DNA of 64,000 bases from RGIG3009 sp045653425 (GTDB lineage Bacteria > Bacillota > Clostridia > Oscillospirales > Acutalibacteraceae). The stretch covers positions 12,572 through 76,571 of the forward strand of contig JAZOLU010000027.1 in NCBI GenBank assembly GCA_045653425.1, in the 5' to 3' direction. Every line of letters starts with the position of its first letter. Positions within the stretch are counted from its first letter, which is position 1. The translations under genes and the position numbers were made by a program. Below are positions 61,290 to 64,000 of the stretch, piece by piece. The notes under the pieces were generated by a model. The model searched no databases, had not been told where the DNA came from, and worked only from the letters and a program-made list of their open reading frames with translations.

Positions 61290-62024
61290 ATGAAACTGTA
61301 TTACGATTTTCACCTGCACTCCTGTTTGTCTCCGTGCGGCGACAACGAAATGACCCCACACGATATGGTACAAATGGCGGCTTTGTTGGGGTTAAACGCC
61401 ATTGCGCTTACCGACCATAATGCCTGCGGCAACTGTGCCGCCGCGGCAGAGGTGGCGCGGGAATTGGGCATCACCTTTTTGCCGGGTATGGAATTGTGCA
61501 CGGCGGAAGAGGTTCACGTGGTGTGTTTGTTCCCCACGGTAGAGGCCGCACTGGCATTTGAACGCGCTGTAACACCCACGTTGCCCGCCGTTGCCAACCG
61601 TGCGGATATTTTTGGTGAACAACGCCTGTGCAACGCACAGGATGAGGTTATTGGGTTACACGAAAATCTGCTGGCGGTGGCATCATCAGTGAGTATAGAC
61701 CGTGTAGCGGCGTGGGTACGCTCGTTTAATGGCGCGGCGTTCCCCGCGCACGTGGACCGTCCGTCGTTCAGTCTCATTGCTGCATTGGGCGATATTCCGC
61801 CGCTGGGTTTTGGGGTGGCAGAAGTCAGCCGCCACGGCGACGTTGCGGCACTCTCCGCGCGGTATCCGGAATTGTGCGGTAAACCGTTATTACTGAATTC
61901 CGATGCCCACTGTTTAGAGCAAATTCACGAACCCGCCGCGTGGCTGGAATTGCCCAACGCCGCGCCGCAAACCATCATTGCCGCGCTAAACGGCACGCTG
62001 CCCTGCGCGTGGTCGCGTGGGTAA
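61290..62024 (+). CDS. PHP-domain hydrolase of the hydrogenase-like cluster
   Basis: A 244-residue PHP protein. The metal motifs are DFHLHSCLSPCGDNEM (6-21), ALTDHNACGN, GMELCTAEEVHVVCL and, near the end, LNSDAHCLEQI. PHP genes regularly end such DRTGG/hydrogenase clusters in Clostridia and Thermotogae; their substrate is unknown. The ATG follows AAAGGAGG. A terminator lies 15 bases downstream. Confidence 0.85.
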   Translation: MKLYYDFHLHSCLSPCGDNEMTPHDMVQMAALLGLNAIALTDHNACGNCAAAAEVARELGITFLPGMELCTAEEVHVVCLFPTVEAALAFERAVTPTLPAVANRADIFGEQRLCNAQDEVIGLHENLLAVASSVSIDRVAAWVRSFNGAAFPAHVDRPSFSLIAALGDIPPLGFGVAEVSRHGDVAALSARYPELCGKPLLLNSDAHCLEQIHEPAAWLELPNAAPQTIIAALNGTLPCAWSRG

Positions 62025-62038
62025 TGTACAAACAGAAA

Positions 62039-62077
62039 AGAGAAGGTTCGTCATTGGCGAGCCTTCTCTTTCTTTTT
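62039..62077 (+). terminator. Terminator of the hydrogenase-like cluster
   Basis: AGAGAAGG (62039-62046) pairs with CCTTCTCT (62062-62069) and TTCTTTTT follows. Confidence 0.88.
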
Positions 62078-62080
62078 GCC

Positions 62081-62258
62081 TGCCAAGTGATATGCGGCCT
62101 AACGTCCGCGTGATATTTTCGCGTTGCGAAAGTGATATAAAACCCCGTGGGTTTTGTGATATTCTATTCGCCTATAACTTGGCATCGCCAAATAACACTC
62201 GGCTGCAAGCCGAATATCACTGCGAAGCAATATCACTCGCCGTAAGGCGAATAGAGTT
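62081..62258. repeat. Hairpin-array element B with GTGATAT spacers
   Basis: This is built like element A at 41.1 kb: GTGATAT copies at 62087, 62110, 62132 and 62156 in the left half, and AATATCAC at 62213 and 62229 in the right half. They separate small stem-loops such as TTTCGC-gtt-GCGAAA, AAAACC-ccgt-GGGTTTT, TCGGCT-gca-AGCCGA and TCGCC-gtaa-GGCGA. The arms differ from element A in sequence but keep the spacers and the switch of orientation at the centre. Confidence 0.85.
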
Positions 62259-62287
62259 GGCGTGATGTCCAAAGCGGACATCACGCC
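62259..62287. repeat. 12-bp palindrome closing element B
   Basis: GGCGTGATGTCC (62259-62270) and GGACATCACGCC (62276-62287) form a perfect stem over a five-base loop. It lies 19 bases beyond the stop of the convergent membrane-protein gene. Confidence 0.7.
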
Positions 62288-62305
62288 TTGTTGGGGCGGC
62301 TTTTT

Positions 62306-62728
62306 TTAACCGTTTTCCGTTACACGGCGGGTTTGACACACCACGTAACACGCCAGTTGTACCAGCAAATACACAAAAAAGAACGCGACCAATGCCACCA
62401 ATACCGCTTGCAGAATAAACAGTGTGCCGGTGGTAAACAACAAAAACAGTAGTGTACTGACTACCGTTCCCAATGCGCCAACCAGCAACCGTGTGCCGCT
62501 GCCCGCCAAACATTCCGTGCACGCACATCCGCGGCGACACGCCGCCACCGTGAGTGCCACCAGTAGCAACGCTAACACCGCAGCACCAAAGCCCAGCACA
62601 ATTGGGATTACGGCGACCAACCCCACCAGCAGTTCGGCGTTAAACAAAAGTCCGGCGGCAACACCGGCCAACACCCCCAAAATGAGGCCCACCACGTCAC
62701 ACAAACAAAAGCAAGTACGACGGTACAT
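62306..62728 (-). CDS. Unrecognised Cys-rich membrane protein
   Basis: A 140-residue protein that I do not recognise. It has a short Cys-bearing N-terminus (RRTCFCLC), four hydrophobic segments in two pairs (about 12-33, 35-63, 82-105, 108-130), and a cytoplasmic-looking middle loop CRRGCACTECL. The four cysteines of that loop could bind metal. The ATG follows AAAGGGGGGAG, and a 16-bp palindrome lies 26 bases upstream. Confidence 0.6.
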   Translation of the reverse strand: MYRRTCFCLCDVVGLILGVLAGVAAGLLFNAELLVGLVAVIPIVLGFGAAVLALLLVALTVAACRRGCACTECLAGSGTRLLVGALGTVVSTLLFLLFTTGTLFILQAVLVALVAFFFVYLLVQLACYVVCQTRRVTENG

Positions 62729-62753
62729 TCTTTGCTCCCCCCTTTCGCTTGAC

Positions 62754-62769
62754 TGAGTCGCTCGACTCA
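62754..62769. promoter_or_regulatory. Perfect 16-bp palindrome, possible operator
   Basis: TGAGTCG-CT-CGACTCA lies just upstream of the ribosome-binding site of the Cys-rich membrane protein. The form suits a dimeric DNA-binding protein or a small leader hairpin. Confidence 0.4.
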
Positions 62770-62819
62770 TTCCAGTGTATGCGGACAAGCGATAAACGGT
62801 GAAGCCAAAACGCAGACAG

Positions 62820-62851
62820 AAAAAAGCGCCCCAACGTTTGTTGGGGCGCTT
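62820..62851 (-). terminator. Terminator after the 46-residue peptide gene
   Basis: AAGCGCCCCAAC (62824-62835) and GTTGGGGCGCTT (62840-62851) form a 12-bp stem, and a T-run follows on the minus strand. Confidence 0.88.
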
Positions 62852-62865
62852 GCGCTGTAAAGATG

Positions 62866-63006
62866 TTACTCTTCTCCGTTAATGCCGGAGGCTTCGGTCG
62901 TGTCGCTAACAATGTTATCGCCTTGACCAATATCAATCGGCGCAGCCATAGCCGCATCAGCAGTCAAGTTCAACACTTGCAGTTGAGGTTTTTCGTACGT
63001 TTTCAT
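62866..63006 (-). CDS. 46-residue peptide gene
   Basis: A small open frame with a strong AAAGGAGG ribosome-binding site 8 bases before its ATG and a terminator directly after. The peptide begins MKTYEKPQLQVLNL, a pattern seen in many short clostridial peptides (MKxYxKPxLxVxxL) of unknown role, some beside modified-peptide genes. The remainder is acidic and ends GINGEE, and it has no hydrophobic leader and no cysteine. It is 19 bases downstream of the surface-protein gene. Confidence 0.65.
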   Translation of the reverse strand: MKTYEKPQLQVLNLTADAAMAAPIDIGQGDNIVSDTTEASGINGEE

Positions 63007-63025
63007 CGTTCTTTCCTCCTTTGAC

Positions 63026-64000
63026 TTACTGACCCATGCTTGTGGGCATTTTTTCTGTAAGCGGATTGTCACATTCCACAACCACGGTTTCATTTCCGTT
63101 TTGCAACACCATATAACCGCAAGCAGTGTAGGAGTAGCTCTTGTTGGTTTTCATAACCACCGTGTAATCCAGGTAGGAATTGGTGTAATCCACCAGCGTC
63201 ATTCTGCCGGTTGTGCTGTCGTACGCCACAGATTTCCACACCTTGTCGTTGCCGGCAGCAAGAGCTTCCGTTACATTTTGGTAGCTTGCAGACATGTTGG
63301 CATCTTCACGCACCAGCACGGAACCAATTTCCGTCACCGTGTACGTCTCGCCTTCGTACATCACTTTCAACTCGCCGGTACCGGTATCCGGATCCAACTG
63401 AGCCCCCAAGTTCGCGATATACAACCGAGTGAGGAAGCGGATACCTTTACACTCACTGCCGTTTGTATAGTAGGACACACCCACGGTATCCATCGTGTAA
63501 TCGGCCTGCTCAAACTTTGCTGTAATGGTGAAGTTTGCAGCGGGTACCTCAAACTGGAAGGTGTTACCCGCCGTGGTACCAAAGGTGGTATCTTGGGGCA
63601 GCATCTCGTTGAGAATCGGATAGCTCTTGTCGCCAACCGTATACTTCAAGGTGCCGGGCACCGGCAAGTAACCAGTGTCGGGAGTAACGGTTACCGTAGC
63701 AATGTCGCCGGGCAGGTAATTTACTTTATCACCCAGACTAATCGTGCCGCCGGTCACTTCAGCAACGCTACCCGTAACCTCTGCAACTCTCTTAAAGGAG
63801 AAGTTGTCAATGTAGAGACCTTCGCTAGAGTTTTTAAAGAGAAAATCACCCGATATTGAGTTCGTTGCTTGCCATGTGTATGTGTATGTATTGCCGTACT
63901 TGAACTCTGTCGTGGTACCTGCCGCAGGCACCGTGAAAGTATTGGTATACGTCTTCCAGTCAGCCGAAGCGGTCAGCTCGATCTGGCTGCTCTTTTTCCA
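63026..64000 (-). CDS. Large surface protein, C-terminal part (runs off window)
   Basis: At least 324 residues of a secreted or surface-exposed protein; the reading frame is open to the right edge, so the N-terminus is missing. The visible part starts in a beta-rich, carbohydrate-binding-like module (SSQIELTASADWKTYTNTF, ending LYIDNFSF). A Gly/Thr-rich repeat-type domain (YLPGDIATVTVTPDTGY) follows, then a beta domain with SYYTNGSECKGIRFLTRLYI. No C-terminal anchor such as LPXTG is seen. Function is likely adhesion or polysaccharide binding, inferred from domain type. Confidence 0.7.
   Translation of the reverse strand, partial: WKKSSQIELTASADWKTYTNTFTVPAAGTTTEFKYGNTYTYTWQATNSISGDFLFKNSSEGLYIDNFSFKRVAEVTGSVAEVTGGTISLGDKVNYLPGDIATVTVTPDTGYLPVPGTLKYTVGDKSYPILNEMLPQDTTFGTTAGNTFQFEVPAANFTITAKFEQADYTMDTVGVSYYTNGSECKGIRFLTRLYIANLGAQLDPDTGTGELKVMYEGETYTVTEIGSVLVREDANMSASYQNVTEALAAGNDKVWKSVAYDSTTGRMTLVDYTNSYLDYTVVMKTNKSYSYTACGYMVLQNGNETVVVECDNPLTEKMPTSMGQ

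Overview
The window is a chromosome segment from an anaerobic, endospore-forming member of the Clostridia, most likely an Oscillospirales/Ruminococcaceae-type bacterium. The main clues are WhiA and HprK-based Firmicutes regulation, the sporulation pair YqfC/YqfD and a YlbJ-like protein, an [FeFe]-hydrogenase-related redox cluster, the single-copy RecO, MutS2, RsfS and YqeK set, and infC with a Firmicutes-style leader attenuator. Base composition is moderately GC-rich except for a lower-GC island at about 37.0-39.7 kb.

Positions 1-35.3 kb are almost entirely minus strand. From high to low coordinates they read: hprK, a PHP phosphoesterase, glcK, murB, whiA, dnaE and pfkA (central carbon control, wall synthesis, replication); infC-rpmI-rplT; then a long, tightly overlapping housekeeping series of a TrmH-type rRNA methylase, dprA, topA, trmFO, plsX, an acyl-carrier-like protein, rnc, smc, ftsY, rdgB, yhbY, a nadD-yqeK fusion, an LCP protein, rsfS and leuS. 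These are followed by rpsU, yqeG, a TIM-barrel protein, an M24 peptidase, a DUF4830-like protein, a pseudouridine synthase, a sugar-ABC ATPase and a PucR-type regulator. Many junctions are ATGA-type overlaps, so translation is probably coupled.

Positions 35.5-39.7 kb hold a plus-strand glycosyltransferase, a tRNA-Ala(CGC), a decayed mobile-type gene remnant with a small membrane-protein gene, and a 1.3-kb intergenic tract. That tract carries seven consecutive promoter + structured RNA + terminator units on the plus strand. Six of the seven share a 20-nt box placed exactly against their -35 element, and two units are a 140-bp tandem duplication. I regard this apparent family of paralogous small RNA genes as the best candidate for an undescribed system here.

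Positions 39.7-62 kb carry a PlsC-like acyltransferase with an inserted zinc ribbon, a hemolysin-III family protein, a PRK06851-like ATPase, an Mrp/NBP35 Fe-S carrier, two cyclophilins and a YlbJ-like protein. These are followed by the conserved plus-strand series yqfC-yqfD-phoH-ybeY-era-yqzL-like-recO-mutS2-HAD, then convergent DUF218 and serC-serA, and a plus-strand redox-sensing cluster: DRTGG, anti-sigma-like ATPase, hydrogenase-like protein, DRTGG, YbaK-like, PHP. Two related arrays of mini-hairpins separated by GTGATAT spacers lie at 41.1-41.3 kb and 62.1-62.3 kb.

The right end (62.3-64 kb, minus strand) holds a Cys-rich membrane protein, a 46-residue peptide gene and the 3' part of a large surface protein that runs off the window.
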